Position numbers and translations under genes: made by a program. Positions 45,537 to 56,835 of a stretch of 64,000 nucleotides of DNA are shown here, piece by piece. Source of the DNA: Ilyonectria destructans (Eukaryota; Ascomycota; Sordariomycetes; Hypocreales; Nectriaceae); the NCBI GenBank assembly GCA_020740775.1, contig JAHEWK010000032.1:124001-188000 (forward strand), given 5' to 3'. The number at the start of each line of letters is the position of its first letter. Within the stretch, counting starts at the first letter, position 1. The notes under the pieces are model-generated. The model did not search any database and was not told the origin of the DNA. It saw only the letters and a program-made list of their open reading frames with translations.

Positions 45537-48500
45537 AACCACTACATCCACTCCACTTTTAGACTAAGTAGAGTGTATGTACGATTTATTAGGCAATTAC
45601 ATAGTGGATGTAACACATATTCGACCGGAGTGGAATGGATGTACACGTGGATTTATAAGTGGATTTTTGTAAGTGGATTTTTAAGGCTATTCACAACCTC
45701 GTCGACGCCTATTCAGCCTCACTTTCAGAGGTTGGCACTAACTCTTCAGCCTCTTGCTGCTGTGATGAATCGTCAACCTCGCTGGCGCTGTCCTCGCCCT
45801 CGAATAGCCATTTTGACTCAGCAAGAGCCAGCTCGTCGTCGCTTAGAGTCCCACAGCCGGCATCCAGCTTACTTTCGAGGTGTGACTTAAGCAATGGATC
45901 CAGGTCCTTGATAAGGCCAGCACGGTACCAAGAGCGTAAGACCTGACAAATGGCGATAATCTCAGCATCTAGGTTCGTACGCAACCCCGAGACCATCTTG
46001 CCAGCAGCTGAAAATAACCTCTCACACTCGGCTGACATCGGCTGGATCGTCAGGAAGTCCAATGCCATCCTGGATAACCGAGGATATCTGCCTTGCTTAG
46101 TGATCCAGTAACCAATTGGATCACGAACGTTGACGTCGCTGGCGTCACGATCCGTCTGCCACGCTTGGTACTCGTCACCAACAATAGCTGCTGCGTAGGC
46201 TGGTATTGAGCTTGGCAGACGACTGTTCTTCTCGAAGGGATTGAAAAACCGAGGTCTTTTTGCTGGTGGCTCGTCGTCGCCTCTGCTGCTGCTGGTTCTA
46301 ACCTCGAGATGAGCGTAATCGGACAGCCAGACGTCGGCAACCATCTCTTTTGCCTTTTCAACCCAGCTAGGCTTATGAGCCCACGTTTCATCAAACCAGT
46401 CCCAACGATAAGCTGGATGGAGCGCCATAGCCGTATAGTAGATGGGCGTCTCGTCCAGCCGCCGATAATATTCATCCAGCTTATCCCAAGCAAGGTTGAT
46501 TCCGATGCGGAAGTGCTCTGGATCAGGAAAATCGGCAGCAAGTTGCTTATATTCTTCCAGTGTGTTAAGCAGCAACTCATAGCCAAGCACCACGTCCCAG
46601 ATATTGCCATAGGAGCCAGTCCAGCCTTGCTTACGCCTGCGGATGTGTCCATCACCCTCAAGCGTCTTTACCACGGTCTCAAAAACAGTCAGAATAGCCT
46701 CCAAATGGTAAAGAACCTCCCAGTCTTTGTCCGTTAGCTGATTCTCGTCTCGGAGGATGCGTGGTTTTTTCGCCAACTTGGCTTGTGTCACTTGGCCAGT
46801 CTTTTTAGACCGATTTTCATCCTCCCATTGCGCCTTATACTTGATCAGTAGGAGTTCGATAGAGGTTTTCAACCGTAGAGCCCTGCGGATCATGTAGAGT
46901 TGTGACAGCCAACGCGTGTCGTTGTCGATAATTAGCTTGAGTGGTTTCTTCGATCGGAGTTTAAGGGTGGTGGCGCGATTAATTTCGTCCTGTTAGATAT
47001 ACCGAGTTAATATGAGACGAATAGGATTTAGTTAAACCGCTTACCCTCTGGACCTCCTTGAACAAGTAAATCAGCCGGTGGCTAATACGCACATCAACTA
47101 CGATATTGTGTGACTTGCCAACTGGTCCTTTTTTGCGCCATTGAGCGTATTCAGTATCAGATAACGCTTCTGCGCCTGACAATTGCTTCTCGAACGCGTC
47201 GGCGTTTTTGCCAAATAAGAGCGCCTTGGCTGACAAGTTAATTGTGTGGCCAATACAGCGTCCTCGGCGCAGTCGGCCATCGAACCCAAGTTCAGCACCA
47301 ATGACCTCCATGGCAGTATCGTTGTTTTCTGCATTGTCGAGCGTGAAATAGCCAACCTTCTCTGGACCCACGCCAAGAGTGTGTAGGACGTCGAGAACCT
47401 CCCCACCGATCGTTGAGCCGAAGTGACGATGAGCCTCTGGAACTCCAATCATGATTTTGCATGGCCGATTCTTCTCGTCTCTGAAAAAACAAGCAATGCC
47501 GTAGAGGGCAAGCTTATTTCGAGACGTCCAGCCATCAAATGAAATATGAAGGGCTCCAGGGGAGTTCCTCAGCACCTAGATAACCGTCTGCTTGTGGCGG
47601 TTATACTCTTGAATGATCTTATATCGGACAGCCGTGGCAGTCAAGTTGGCGTGTTGGATGGAAACGGAGGGACTCAAATAGTCGAAGATTTCTCGGAGGA
47701 TGGGGTTCTCGGCGAAGGAAAATGACTGGTTGCTACTGACGATTAACTCGACTAGCATACGCTGAAAGTGTTGCTTATCAAAGCGTGAGATGAAGCTATT
47801 CGCGATATTCTGTTCCGTAGGCTTGTTGACGTCCAGTTTCAAAACAGAGGCAATAGTCGGCTGGTTCGATTTCAGTGCGCCTTCGGATTTCAGCTGTGCT
47901 GTGCTCTTTTTCTCTCCCTCTGGTGCTGGTGTTTTGTGCTCACGCCATAGATGATTTGCTGCGTTCTGGAGACCTGAAGAGGTAAAACTCGCGATAATGG
48001 GACGATTTCTGAGGATACAGTCCTTGCAAGCCCATTTGCGTAAGCTATGACGTTGAATATTATAGCCAAAGTCCTACAGCTAAGAGCTAGTATCACGAGT
48101 GCGTTCTGACTAATTCCAGCCTCTGAAATGGCGAAAAAGACGGTCTTCGAGCTGCTGCTGTTGGCCTGGTTGGCCTGGCTGGTTGGCTGATATTAATTTT
48201 TTTTTTTGGCAAAAACAAAGCAGGAAATCTGTAGAAAACGCGCTCAATAGGGGTAGTTTCTCGTCTAATATTATTAGATTAGCTGTAGGGGTGATCGACC
48301 TCGACTAACTTGGGTCCAGGTACCTCAATTTAATAGGCAGTCATATACAAAAATAAGTACTATGAACCATACAGGGTCAGGGAATATCCCACTGTACCTA
48401 AATCCACCTAAATCCACTCCATTACATCCACTTTCGTGTCCAAGTGTAGTGGATTATTACGTAATCTGAGCGCCGACAAGTGGATGTAATAGAGATGGGC

Positions 48501-48550
48501 CACTTATATGTGGTCCACGTGGATTTACAGTGTAGTGGGTTCGAGCCTTG
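45537..48550 (-). mobile_element. hAT transposon, copy A (3,014 bp), no target duplication
   Basis: The ends are CAAGGCTCGAAACCACTAC at 45537 and the complement of CAAGGCTCGAACCCACTAC ending at 48550 (one mismatch in 19). The body is nearly identical to copy B (59836-62856), with about 970 bp at the 5' side without a visible difference. The 8 bases outside the ends (ATCCCAAC and CCGTTGGT) do not match. The right end lies inside a host gene whose missing part is not on the left. Confidence 0.9.
45709..48100 (-). pseudogene. hAT transposase of copy A (BED finger + hATC), one nonsense codon
   Basis: A BED-type finger (WACKDC...NHLWREH, about 48030-47940) leads into KLDVNKPTEQNIANSF. A TAG at about 47574-47576 interrupts TVI/VLRNSPGALHISF; copy B has GAG here. 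The catalytic Asp is kept in SFDGWTSRNKL, and the DNAENND motif is intact. A 55-nt intron at 46990-47044 joins EVQR to DEINRATTLKL, then comes NDTRWLSQLY. The hATC domain is complete (MSAECERLFSAAGKMVSGLR), with a Glu/Ser-rich end. The nonsense change is G-to-T on the coding strand, unlike the mutation type in copy B. Confidence 0.85.
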
Positions 48551-49268
48551 CCGTTGGTGCATGTGACTCTACGCCCTTGACAGAAATCACACCCTTTTCC
48601 AAAGTGAAGACCCACCCCGTGGTCCTGAAAGGATCTCCGTGACGGGTGTCTTGCTCGTTCAACATGACCGTTCCGCAGTCTCCTAGGTCGAACTCGACCA
48701 TGTTTTCATCAGCCTGACCGAGAATTTGGAGCCCAACGGTTTCTTCCAAGCGGTTGGAATGCAGATACTCCGCCAGCTCTTTGATAAAGCGGGGACTGAC
48801 ATCGGCCAGATTGTTCACCCTGCCTTCAGCATACTCGTAAGCCACAAAACGATCTCCAGCGACGAGTTTGAATATATGACCGTGCACCGCTGTAAGATCA
48901 ACCTCTTCTATTGCAACTGGTTTCGTCCAACAACCTGAAGGTTCTGCCAAAGTGTGTCCCAGCGTCACGCTGCCGGGTGCGACTTTGGCGTGACCATGAA
49001 TAAGATGGATGCCGAGCCTGTCATGCACATCATACTTGACGAAGATTTTGGCAAGGTTCTGGAGATGCGCGGAAGATATTTCAGACTCCAGTTCCTCGCT
49101 ATCAACGAGAGAATTATACCTGATTTTCATCAGCTTAGTGCCCAGCTACGATACCTTAGCCGACACGTCGAGGTTGTTGACTTACGTGTCAGCCGAGGCT
49201 TGAAGATCAGTCAGAGTTGGCTGGCAATGGAAGCCTGGGATGTGGCTGTTAGATGCAACAACTGCCAT
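48525..49268 (-). CDS. Host protein of unknown function, C-terminus cut by hAT copy A
   Basis: Exon 1 at 49186-49268 (MAVVASNSHIPGFHCQPTLTD) and exon 2 from 49119 are joined over a 66-nt intron (GTAAGT...AATCAG) and give about 230 residues. Features are IHLIHGHAKVAPGSVTLGHT, WTKPVAIEEVDL, LVAGDRFVAYEYAEG and GWVFTLEKGVISVKGVESHAPT. No signal peptide or known domain is evident; related fungal proteins are uncharacterised as far as I know. Host sequence stops at 48551. The transposon end then supplies the last few codons (LEPTTL) and the stop at 48525. Relatives, as I recall, extend further, so a short C-terminal piece has been lost. The protein could still be made. Confidence 0.65.
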
Positions 49269-50677
49269 GGTTACTGCAGATGACGATGGTGGTTTCTGAA
49301 AGGAGCATGCATTCGCGGATGAGAGCGCAGTAGACTGAGTAGACAAGCAAAGAATTGAGAGGCCTCTTCGCAATATATACGTGTGTCTTCTGTTGTGGAC
49401 AGATACAATACGCCATTTTGGCCAGATTGAGGGATAAAGGGACCGGGAGAGGGGGGGCAGGGGGCATCCATCCCCTCATCAGCATCATCCTAGCCGTATT
49501 TAGCGTACGTATCTAGACCCCCCAGGGCAGCTACTCCTACCCTCCTGCAACTCAAGGTACTGCGGTCTGCCCTTATGTAATCCCTCGTCGCGTCGTCGGT
49601 TCTGAACCAACATCTCCTGCCATCAAAAAGGTCGGGTATCTATGGGCCGTTGACACGTAAGCACTGTTTTTGACAAGAGTCGTGTCACTCCGACAGACAA
49701 GCGTCTTACCCCGCTTTCTGACATGGTGGTATGGACGGATACGCGTCATCCCGTCGGCTTCGGGCCGATGGGGGTGTTTTTGCGTACCCCGCCTTTCGCA
49801 AAGATATTAACCATCCTACCGAAACCCTAGTCCCGCGCTTGCACTTCCTTTGCCCAGGACTGGGCTGGCCACTGGTCAGCGAAGCATGAATGACGAAGGT
49901 AAAGAGTGCTAGTCTTAAGCTGCGGACCGGGCCGTAGGTTGCCACTAGTTGTCCGGCAAAGTGGAGGAGGCATGCATGGCGGTGATTCATCGGGCGCAGA
50001 CATGTGCGCCAGGTAATATACATGGAAAGTGAGACTGTTTTAAGCCGATTTGTCGTGTATCCTAGTCGCCGGGAGAGCTTGGTATCATCTGTTGTCCTAA
50101 CTACACGTTGTGTGCGGATTAATACATCGCCATTACCTTTTCTCTATGGCACTAGTACAGGTCAATGTCTGGGTTTTCGCACTTCGGTTCAACCTCTACC
50201 CCGCTTTGGGTCTGCCTTTGCTCTATCCTGAATCAACATGGATGTCGGTCGCATTTCGAGGTCATGTGCATGCGCCACACATAAGTTGAACATACTTATG
50301 ACGAGTCTAACTAGCTCATTCCTTGCACCTATCCTAAATCGAGTTAAAACGCCAAAAAAGAGAGGCTGGGCACGATCCGGTAAATCCCCGCGTGCCGTCA
50401 CTCTTTCCATTGGAGTATATTGAGTGGCTGGTCTGCAATGTAACCGGGGCAAGACTGCTGGCTAGAATGTTGCACGATAAGGCTGCCGCCTGTTGAACGA
50501 GGGGTTTCTCTTATCCATCGATCGGACACGGCTTCTTAGTCTCAAGGTACTACGTATATAATGTCAGCGCGCCACAAACTGCCCCTCCAAACATTTGTGT
50601 TTTACCAATCTCGTAACCCTGAGTCTTTAAGTTGATTCAACCTTACATTTGTTTTTATTATCACATCTTTCTCCAAT
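49269..50677. other. 1.4-kb region without a recognised gene
   Basis: Several short open frames exist on both strands, but none resembles a protein. No inverted repeats or transposon ends were seen. The segment just before 50678 is CT-rich (TCACATCTTTCTCCAAT), like a fungal 5' leader. Confidence 0.4.
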
Positions 50678-50788
50678 ATGAATCTGGATCAGGAACGACC
50701 TTTCAACCAACTCGACATTGACTGCGCACACTGCGGTGGGCCCGCTGTCGCTGACGCTATTTGCGAACATTGTGGTAAATCTAATTAG
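50678..50788 (+). CDS. Possible 36-residue zinc-ribbon microprotein
   Basis: The frame starts MNLDQERPFNQLDID and continues CAHCGGPAVADAICEHCGKSN before a TAG, with two CxxC pairs 12 residues apart, as in zinc ribbons. It follows a CT-rich leader with the start context CAATATGA. It is too short for ordinary gene callers. It could be real, or the first exon of a longer gene, or chance. No neighbour gives context. Confidence 0.35.
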   Translation: MNLDQERPFNQLDIDCAHCGGPAVADAICEHCGKSN

Positions 50789-51762
50789 GTACGTAGTGGA
50801 TACGCTTTCCCTTTGTGACCATTGTATCATTGCCTTGTTGATGCATCGGCTCACAAGATCTAGCCATAATCAAAAAGGCTTGAGAGACGGGAAACGTTGG
50901 CGGCGTCGTGGTGGGGGACGGCGTCCGTGGGCTCGGACCAGCGCCCCAAAGCCCTCAAAAAGGGCCAGGCGGTGGCGATGCGGCAGGAAGGCTGTGATGG
51001 TGATGGTGCTGACCCACGGTAGCACCGTTGCAAACTGATGGATGAGTGCTGCTGTGTCCGCGGGCGGCTCTTTTCACATGGCCATCGCAAAGGTAGCTTG
51101 AATATATGTACGTCTGGCCATTGTAATGCTCTGCTCTGAAACAAATATATGGGGATTCAGACTTGTAAACGGCTGGTACAGAACCGTACATCAGATGTTC
51201 AATTTCGGCCTCGCACACCAAATCACTGGCATCCTTCCGGCACATAAATCACTTACTTGATTAGGGGCGCATTTGATGCTAAATTAGGCAGGGATTGGGT
51301 GCTGGACAGGCTTTCGACGCCGAGCATCAAGTGTACGATTTTGGCTACTCCCTCCACGATAAACCGCCTGGGCGCCTAACCCCGGCCGTCTAGTGGAGCG
51401 CATAGACCCAGCACTGCGCGATGTCCAAACGCCAGAGGTACATACAACCCAGTACTGGGCAATCGCCTAAAACTACGGGGATATACAATGGTAGGTAGCT
51501 ATCCAATACTGGAGATACGGACGGCCCACTTCGTCTCGAGGTGCTGCTTCGGCATTTGTTAAGACGAAATCTGGCACTGAGGTGATATCCACCCAACAAG
51601 GGCTTTGGTCTTCTGAACATTGTAACATGGCCTGCCAACTTGAGGCTGCTTGGTGTTAGTATCACCAAGTTTGGTCGCTACGTGTGGATAGTTAGTACGT
51701 TGTCAAGTCTGGCTAGCATCACGTCTCCTTGTGTCCATGGCGAATTGAATCGCCGCTCGCAC
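50789..51762. other. Region without a recognised gene
   Basis: About 1 kb with only short shadow frames. The sequence ACTGGGCAAT/CAGCACTGCGC around 51410-51500 contains short imperfect repeats ('tactgg'). Nothing could be assigned. Confidence 0.4.
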
Positions 51763-53450
51763 CTAGTGATGTTGTACTTTTCGTACAACACGGTTGTACA
51801 TACATACGTACAAAAACTCTGTTCGCTGAGCAGCTCAACGCACTCTGCCATTCTCTCCCAATTGAAGGTATCGCCAAAAAGATGGCGCCCACCAATGCTA
51901 ACGCTGCCTTCGTTTGGCGACAGTTTATCGACCTCGGCCGCTCGAACTCCAAGAAAAGCAAGCGATACAGATGCCGTCACTGCCAGAAGGATTTTGCAGC
52001 GACCTCTATTGGGAGGCCGAAAGAGCATCTCGCTGCGTGTGGGAAATGGCAAGCCAAGCAGCGACAAGAGCGTCAAGCTCAAGATAACGCTGGCTATCTT
52101 CCCTCATATTCTGAAGCTATACAAAAGAAGATAACCGAGGTCGGAATTCAGCATATCTCGCAAGATGAGAGTCACAGTTTCGCCTATGATGCCGCCGCTG
52201 CCGTAATCGCCGGCGGTCGCCCCTTCAGCCTCTTCGAGAGCCGCCGTTGGCGTTATTTCTTCACTCGCATTAAGCCTGGCTGGAAGCCTCCTAACCGCGC
52301 CGTTATCACGAGAATTCTTCCCGACTTCTATCAGGAACTCTATGACGAGGTTTTCAAACGCATTATTAGCTCAGAATGGTTCAATATCATATTTGACGCT
52401 TCCGATAATGTCTCGGGCCACAGAATCGTTAATATCTCGGTACAACTACCAGACGGCCCAGCCTTCTACTGGAAAACGTTTGACACGGGAGACGAACAGC
52501 AGTGCTGGGCAGTGATTGCAGAGTACCTGGCCATACTGAAGCCGCTAAAGATAGCCACGAAGCGTCTAGAAGGCAGACCTGAAGAGGGTATGGAAAGCCT
52601 GGTTTTAGCATTGATTCCTACTGACAGGGCTATAGGGAAATACGGTGCTATCTGGGAAGTTCTACTAACTATGGAGTGGCTTCTCAAGCTTTTGGAGGAG
52701 TCAAAGATGCAACACGAACACGACGAAGAGCCCTATCTACGGATTGGTTGCAACCTCGGCTGGATGAAGCTGGATAAGTACTACACACTCACTGAAGATA
52801 GCCCAGTTTATCTCGCGGCCCTTGTCCTCCATCCTGCTTTTCGTTGGCCCACTGTCGAGTCTCAATGGGCCGATCACCCCGATTGGTTAGAGAGGGGAAA
52901 GGCAGCCGTACGAGAGCTGTGGGAAGAGTATCGAAAATCCCCCGTCGAGCAGGATACGATACCGGAACAACCGACTGCTGCGAGAAAAACAACAGACCTG
53001 GACGATTTTATGGCGTCAGTTAGGAAGCTCAGCACTCAGTGTGCGCCTTCAGCTCCACCTACACGAGATGAGTACGCCGAGTGGTTGTCCACTTCTGACC
53101 CTGGCGATTGCCTGGTGGATAATCCGATCCAGTATTGGCTTCTTCGACGACGACAGTATCCGCGCTTGTCACGAATGGCAACTGACCTGTTTTCAATTCC
53201 CGCGATGTCTTCTGAACCAGAACGGATATTCAGCCTTGCAGGGCAGATGGTCACGCCTCTCAGAAGACGGCTGCAAGCAGATATCGTTGGAGCAGCGCGA
53301 TGCATCTCATCCTGGGAAAAAAGCGGGGCTATTCAGATATCCAAATAAATCCAAATCTGCCCAAATCAACTCAAATCAAATTCAGATCGAGTCTTTCTGA
53401 ATCCAAATCAAATCCAACAGGCTAAATTCGATTTGAATTTATTTGTTGAC
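51763..53450 (+). mobile_element. BED-finger hAT transposon, copy 2, internally deleted
   Basis: The start (CTAGTGATGTTGTAC...) matches copy 1 at 7483. Identity runs to 52501 and then jumps to the hATC end of the transposase. Copy 1 diverges from it at 8324, right after the shared string GAACAGCA. The 3' flank (53350-53430) is full of AAATCC/AAATCA repeats, likely subterminal sites. The exact 3' end and target duplication were not found. Confidence 0.7.
51882..53348 (+). CDS. hAT transposase with in-frame internal deletion
   Basis: A single open frame of 488 residues. The N-terminal half (BED finger CRHCQKDFAATSIGRPKEHLAAC; FDASDNVSGHRIVNIS) is the same as in copy 1. At 52501 it is fused directly to the C-terminal third (CWAVIAEYLAILKPLK..., LGWMKLDKYYTL, then hATC MSSEPERIFSLAGQMVTPLR). 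The middle of the catalytic core, including the second Asp region and the NDTRW-like motif, is missing. The fused protein keeps DNA-binding and dimerisation parts but should lack catalysis, so it could in principle act as a repressor; that is inference. Confidence 0.75.
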   Translation: MAPTNANAAFVWRQFIDLGRSNSKKSKRYRCRHCQKDFAATSIGRPKEHLAACGKWQAKQRQERQAQDNAGYLPSYSEAIQKKITEVGIQHISQDESHSFAYDAAAAVIAGGRPFSLFESRRWRYFFTRIKPGWKPPNRAVITRILPDFYQELYDEVFKRIISSEWFNIIFDASDNVSGHRIVNISVQLPDGPAFYWKTFDTGDEQQCWAVIAEYLAILKPLKIATKRLEGRPEEGMESLVLALIPTDRAIGKYGAIWEVLLTMEWLLKLLEESKMQHEHDEEPYLRIGCNLGWMKLDKYYTLTEDSPVYLAALVLHPAFRWPTVESQWADHPDWLERGKAAVRELWEEYRKSPVEQDTIPEQPTAARKTTDLDDFMASVRKLSTQCAPSAPPTRDEYAEWLSTSDPGDCLVDNPIQYWLLRRRQYPRLSRMATDLFSIPAMSSEPERIFSLAGQMVTPLRRRLQADIVGAARCISSWEKSGAIQISK

Positions 53451-53459
53451 AAGTCTGGC

Positions 53460-53940
53460 GGCATCCCTCTGCGCTGGCTATACCACATGCCCGCAACAGT
53501 ACCGCAATTCAGATAAAACCAGCCGGAATTCTCCTGCATCCGCATACTAGCTAGAGACCGAGAAGAACCTTCTTTTATCTCGAAGGGTTGGTCGTCTGGC
53601 CTTCCGATCCCCCAGTAACCAAGGAGTCATACACGTAGATCGCAACAGCGGGAAAAACCACGAGGGGAGAAAAACCGCTATAGCTGGCTGCCATTGATCA
53701 GGTTACATCTCGCGAGTCCTGATGCCGTTGATAGCTTGGTTCTGAAGCTATCTTGGGCCTGGCACGAGCAACACAAGGTGAGGCCAACTCTCTTAATTCC
53801 TCAGATTGTGTGCCTGTTAGTGCCAAGATGGGCGCTAAAGGCTGTTGCAAGTAAAAAGTGGCCTGTGCAAACCCCGCACTTTAGCAACGCACTAACAGTG
53901 GCTGCCAAGAAAAGATTTTTACAGGAGAGAGTTGGGGACA
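53460..53940 (+). repeat. Degenerate dispersed repeat, copy 2
   Basis: It shares ordered sequence islands with 3015-3906: GGAATTCTCC, GGGAAAAACCAC, CCATTGATCAGG and TTTTTACAGGAGAGAGTTG. It has no coding capacity. It may be an old LTR or a non-autonomous element. Confidence 0.4.
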
Positions 53941-54186
53941 TGCCGTGAACCATGATGACACTGCGCTCTAGGGTAACTGACGTTCGTGGTTTGTAAAAAC
54001 CTGCTGAGTCAGCAGATTGTTGCCGCGCCAACAAGGCTTAGAACGACGACGCAAACGAATCAACAACCAGCATCATGGTCCTTCCATCATGGATATCGAC
54101 TCTGCGAGGAATCGGCGACAAAAACGAGACGACGAAGCATCCTGCTACGAAGAGATCCGAAAGGCGCCCCAAAGACGCGTCCAGAC

Positions 54187-55635
54187 ATGACGATCGAGCA
54201 CGACGCAATCTCCTCGTGGCTCAGGACGATTCCCTTATTCCCACGAACAGCACCCCTCGACGACAAGACGACTTCCTCTCCAAGCCGCAAACGTAGCATC
54301 CTCCCATCACCTCCAATGTCAAACGACGACTCTTCGCCCGCAAAACGAATCCGTCACGACCTCGATCCCGACCCCGATGCGACGCCGACAAAGCCTCGCG
54401 CTGTCGCAGTCGCAGAGTCCGACGTGTCGTCGGAGCACTCGTGGAGCAGCGCGGCGTCGGCGTCCCGGCTGAAGCGCAGCCGCAGCGGCAGGGCGAGCCC
54501 GACAAAGGGGCTGGCTTTTTTGCGCATCGAGCATATCATCGACCATCGGTCGTTTGGCGGAAAGGAAGCGCCCCCTGCTGCGCTGAAGGAGCTGGTACGG
54601 CGCATCAAGGAGGACGCTGCTGGGATTGGGATTCTCTCGGCTTTGGACATGGTCAGTTTGTTCTTGTGCGGCAATCAGCATGGTGGAACAGTGGTTAATG
54701 ATTCTCCGGATACAGGAACACATGCAAAACAGCCCGCACGCCAATTCACTCTTCGACGACATCCTCGATGCTCCGCGCCTGGTTGACACGACTGGTCGGC
54801 GAGAACAGCTCGGCAAGCTTCCCGACATTGACACGCTCATTGGCATATGGGAAGACGCCCAGGAATGCGAGCTCGACGGCCACTCGGAAGCCTCGTGGAA
54901 TTGCGCCGTCCACTTTCCCCTGCTGCGCGCCGCGCTTCGACTCGCCAAAGTCAACCAGCCTGACGGCCAGAAACAACCGTCGCTTGAAATCAAGGTCTTG
55001 AACGTGTATGCTTCATTCCCATCCCCCGGATCATTGGACTATTCTGATATTTGAGGTGTAGCTCGACCGCAAAGGTTGCAAAGCCGTACACGACATCGAC
55101 CATCCCCATGACGCACGACAAGCGCGTCGACTTTTGCCTGTGCATCAAACCCGACAAATCTTGCCCCCTGGCTGATTCCCTATACCGCGTCGCTCAGCAA
55201 TCCGCGCATCTCTCGGTGAACCACACCGACTACACTCCCCTCATCAACAGCCCCATCAGTCTGAGCATCGAGACTAAGCGCACCGGCGAAGACTGGCAGA
55301 CGGCTCTGGAGCAGATCAGCACGTGGATGGCGGGCCATTGGAGGCGTCTCGACGAACTGGCGACGAGCGGTCCTCGGAAGCACGCAATAGAGAACCTGCA
55401 GTTCCTCCCGGGCATTATTGTTCAGGGCCATGACTGGTTCTTCATTGCTGCCACGCGAGGGCGCACACTGGAGGGCACCAACCAAAGAGAGACCATCATC
55501 TGGAGCAAGGTCTTGATTGGGTCGACGGATGGGATTCAGGGCATATGTCAAATCATCATGTTCCTTCAGAGGCTGGCTGCTTGGTCTGCAGAGGTGTATT
55601 GGCCTTGGTTCAAGGCAACAGCGCTCGAGGGATGA
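54187..55635 (+). CDS. PD-(D/E)XK nuclease-like domain protein, three exons
   Basis: Exons 54187-54651, 54716-55005 and 55062-55635 (introns of 64 and 56 nt) give 442 residues without a stop. The N-terminus MTIEHDAISSWLRTIPL is typical of a fungal family with a PD-(D/E)XK nuclease-like C-terminal domain. A polar Ser/Pro/Arg-rich region follows. The C-terminal domain shows HDKRVDFCLCIKP (candidate catalytic Asp), LSVNHTDYTPL and LSIETKRTGEDW, whose ETK supplies the E-x-K pair. Family members are common in plant- and insect-associated fungi; their substrate is not known. The start at 54187 is preferred over an upstream frame beginning at 53986. It appears intact. Confidence 0.75.
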
Positions 55636-55911
55636 GACGGCCGGATTGATGCTCTGTATGATGATGACTTATGAATACTTTACGAATAACGAACCGGCGG
55701 ACCATGTTAGACATGTTAAGAGACTTGTTTCTTGTGCATGGGATATAAGTCGGACTGTGAACGGCCTCTAGTAGCTGGATTCCAGCTATCTAGTCCAGGA
55801 TGCTATTTACATCAAAGATGAAGAAGAAAGAAAGAAGTTCCTAAATGCCCCTGAGCTGTGGAACGATTATCATCCCTGGCGCGCACGTGCCTAGTACGTC
55901 TTGCGGCACAG
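55636..55911. other. Intergenic spacer
   Basis: No gene recognised. It should include the 3' end of the PD-(D/E)XK-like gene's transcript. Confidence 0.4.
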
Positions 55912-56546
55912 TTACCTCGGGCACTCAGACCCACTCACTAGCCGAACAGACGCGACAATCACGTGGTTCTGTGAGAGGGCCTGAGAGATTTCCGACACGT
56001 TTTGGTGTGAGTGCGACTATCTACCATACAAAATGGGTGCAGAAGGTGCAGCTATACAAATGCGACGCTATTACCATCAACTCCGACGTGGCATATTGCC
56101 TTCAATTCGATACTCTTTATTACAATTAAATACTTCGGAAAATCTTATAGGCCCCAGGCACCTTCTGATGTGGTTTTAGTTTAATTTCTTGTGGAAATAT
56201 CATCACGAAGGGCAGTTGCATCGCAAAAACCTCTAGTTAATTTATCTGACGACCTGTAACTCCAGCCGAGGGATAAAAGAGGCGTGGCGGGTTCTTGCAT
56301 TGTGCAATTCGATGCTACAGAGTCGTGCTGTATTTTTATATATATATATACGGTTCAGCTGAAGTACCTGTGACCTCGTCGAGTGAAGGCGGCGATAGCA
56401 TCGCATTTACATAGCCGCACCCATTTTGTATGGTAGATAGTCGCACTCACACCAAAACGTGTCGGAAATCTCTCAGGCCCTCTCACAGAACCACGTGATT
56501 GTCTCGTCTGTTCGGCTAGTGAGTGGGTCTGAGTGCCTGAGGTAAG
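55912..56546. mobile_element. Inverted-repeat (foldback or MITE-like) element
   Basis: Arms of about 160 bp at 55912-56074 and 56389-56546 are inverted copies with few mismatches. Each contains CACTCAGACCCACTCACTAG and CATACAAAATGGGTGC. They enclose about 310 bp of non-coding DNA with a (TA)n run near 56337-56350. No transposase is present. Confidence 0.75.
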
Positions 56547-56576
56547 CGGCACAGCCGCAAGGATATGGGCCCTGGC

Positions 56577-56835
56577 CCGTGACAGGCACCGCTTCAGCCG
56601 CCGTAGATAGGACTCTGAACACTTGGAGAATAGCCTTCAAGTTCGCTTGCTAATAATACAAACCCCACGAGACCTGCCGAAGATTGAAAAGGAAGAAGCA
56701 AAAGCAGAAAATGGACGCTGTATGGGCTTTTACGAGATTATGACAAAGCTTGGGAAACGGAAATGTACAGTAGCAACTAGTGCCCTATTGGTTATAAGCC
56801 ACCGGGCGAAATAAATTGTGTGTGTGTGTGTGTGT
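56577..56835 (+). mobile_element. LINE 3' end, (TG)n tail
   Basis: It resembles the 3' UTR at 4270-4504 (GACTCTGAACACTTGGAGAA, CCTTCAAG) but is more diverged. It ends GGGCGAAATAAA followed by a (TG)n run at 56817-56835. Severely 5'-truncated, non-coding. Confidence 0.75.

Noticed and set aside
53986..54186. N-terminal extension of the PD-(D/E)XK-like gene
   Set aside because: The extra residues have no family resemblance, and MTIEHDAISSWL at 54187 matches the usual start of the family.
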